The translations under genes and the position numbers were made by a program. Positions 63,600 to 64,000 of a stretch of DNA of 64,000 bases are shown here, piece after piece. Under the pieces are notes generated by a model. It was not told the DNA's origin. It saw only the letters and a program-made list of their open reading frames with translations, and ran no database searches. The DNA is from Myxococcales bacterium (GTDB taxonomy: Bacteria; Myxococcota_A; Polyangia; Polyangiales; JADJMO01): assembly GCA_016709545.1 (NCBI GenBank), contig JADJMO010000006.1, positions 186,001 to 250,000 of the forward strand, read 5' to 3'. Positions within the stretch are counted from its first letter, which is position 1. Each line of letters opens with the position of its first letter.

Positions 63600-63742
63600 A
63601 CTCGACAAGGACAACGGAGGTGCCATCGGAGTTCCTACACTGCGAACCGAAACGCGCTCGGAGCTTGGGACCTTCCCGACCATGCGCGTTTCGACGCATG
63701 GCCGGGTGGATCGATCTGTTCTCCCTCGCTCCCTCCGTTCAC

Positions 63743-64000
63743 CTACTTGTGCTGTGCGACGGTGTAGGCGCGGGCCACGTCGATCAGCTCCATCGGCAGG
63801 GCGAGCACGACCGTGTTGGAGGCGTTGGGGCCGAGGCCGTCCAGGGTCTGGAGCATGCGGAGCTGCATGGCGCCGGGCGAAGTCGCCATGGTGGACGCGG
63901 CCTCGGCGAGGGCGGCGGCCGCCTGCCGGTCGCCGTCGGCCTTGATGATCGTCGCGCGCTTCTCGCGCTCCGAAGACGCCTGGCGCGACATCATCTTCTT
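63743..64000 (-). CDS. SPFH/stomatin-like (band 7) protein, C-terminal fragment
   Basis: The last 85 residues of a longer protein whose start lies beyond the right edge. The sequence MMSRQASSEREKRATIIKADGDRQAAAALAEAA is the coiled C-terminal helix of stomatin/slipin proteins, which form membrane microdomain scaffolds, often with an NfeD partner. The end (VVLALPMELIDVARAYTVAQHK) is the usual assembly domain. The 143-base gap to the kinase gene holds a 7-bp stem CCATGCG/CGCATGG (63680-63701) and no other feature. Confidence 0.85.
   Translation of the reverse strand, partial: KKMMSRQASSEREKRATIIKADGDRQAAAALAEAASTMATSPGAMQLRMLQTLDGLGPNASNTVVLALPMELIDVARAYTVAQHK

Noticed and set aside
63600..63742. 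tRNA or small RNA gene in the gap before the SPFH fragment
   Set aside because: A single 7-bp stem is present, without cloverleaf arms, TPsiC-loop consensus or CCA.

Overview
The window looks like chromosomal DNA of a myxobacterium (Myxococcota, probably class Polyangia). The base composition is very GC-rich with strong G/C at third codon positions. There are many secreted lipoproteins with Asp/Gly- or Lys-rich linkers, a MYXO-CTERM-like sorting tail, three eukaryotic-type Ser/Thr kinases (one fused to a sulfatase-modifying-factor domain), a sigma-54 activator and a zinc-form S14. I saw no phage, insertion sequence, CRISPR array, tRNA or rRNA.

Layout. 1-5.2 kb: aerobic benzoyl-CoA (box) genes boxC and boxB on the minus strand, diverging from a BoxR/BzdR-type repressor that is translationally joined to RNase III and a small exported protein. 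5.2-9.6 kb: a FadL-type porin, a lipoprotein and a membrane-anchored M28 peptidase. 9.6-13.6 kb: a signalling operon of universal stress protein, globin-sensor histidine kinase, NtrC-type activator and hemerythrin, preceded by a -24/-12 (sigma-54) promoter match. 13.7-18.1 kb: three tandem paralogous lipoproteins. 18-26 kb: cN-II-like 5'-nucleotidase, Ser/Thr kinase with a C-terminal FGE domain, a double-FGE protein and a lipoprotein. 26-36.7 kb: desaturase, rhomboid protease, HEAT and beta-propeller proteins, a lone receiver, a degenerate FGE lipoprotein, 2Fe-2S ferredoxin, Nudix hydrolase, SurE, cold-shock protein and phosphatidylserine synthase. 36.7-39.7 kb: a large kelch/MYXO-CTERM surface protein. 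39.7-52.3 kb: a ribosomal superoperon rplV-rpsC-rplP-rpmC-rpsQ-rplN-rplX-rplE-rpsN-rpsH-rplF-rplR-rpsE-rpmD-rplO-secY-adk-infA-rpmJ-rpsM-rpsK-rpsD-rpoA-rplQ, with its own promoter candidate and a strong terminator. 52.3-64 kb: HEAT/TPR protein, acylphosphatase, Ser/Thr kinase with TPRs, MaoC hydratase, beta-CASP nuclease, beta-helix lipoprotein, LarB, RseP-type site-2 protease, ECF-like sigma factor, a zinc-ribbon kinase and a partial SPFH/stomatin protein.

How it works together. The box cluster and its repressor form one catabolic control unit, with the FadL porin as a plausible but unproven uptake partner. The 9.6-13.6 kb operon looks like a self-contained gas or redox sensing circuit: a heme-globin kinase, its sigma-54 activator and a di-iron hemerythrin, probably autoregulated from the -24/-12 site. 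The ribosomal block is standard in order but begins at rplV, so rpsJ to rpsS are not adjacent to it here.

Sequence quality. At least eleven single-base indels interrupt otherwise intact genes, including essential rpsH and rseP. Each corrected length comes out as a whole number of codons and fits the family. This points to consensus errors, about seven of them at runs of three or more identical bases, rather than real gene decay. Features affected carry a note.
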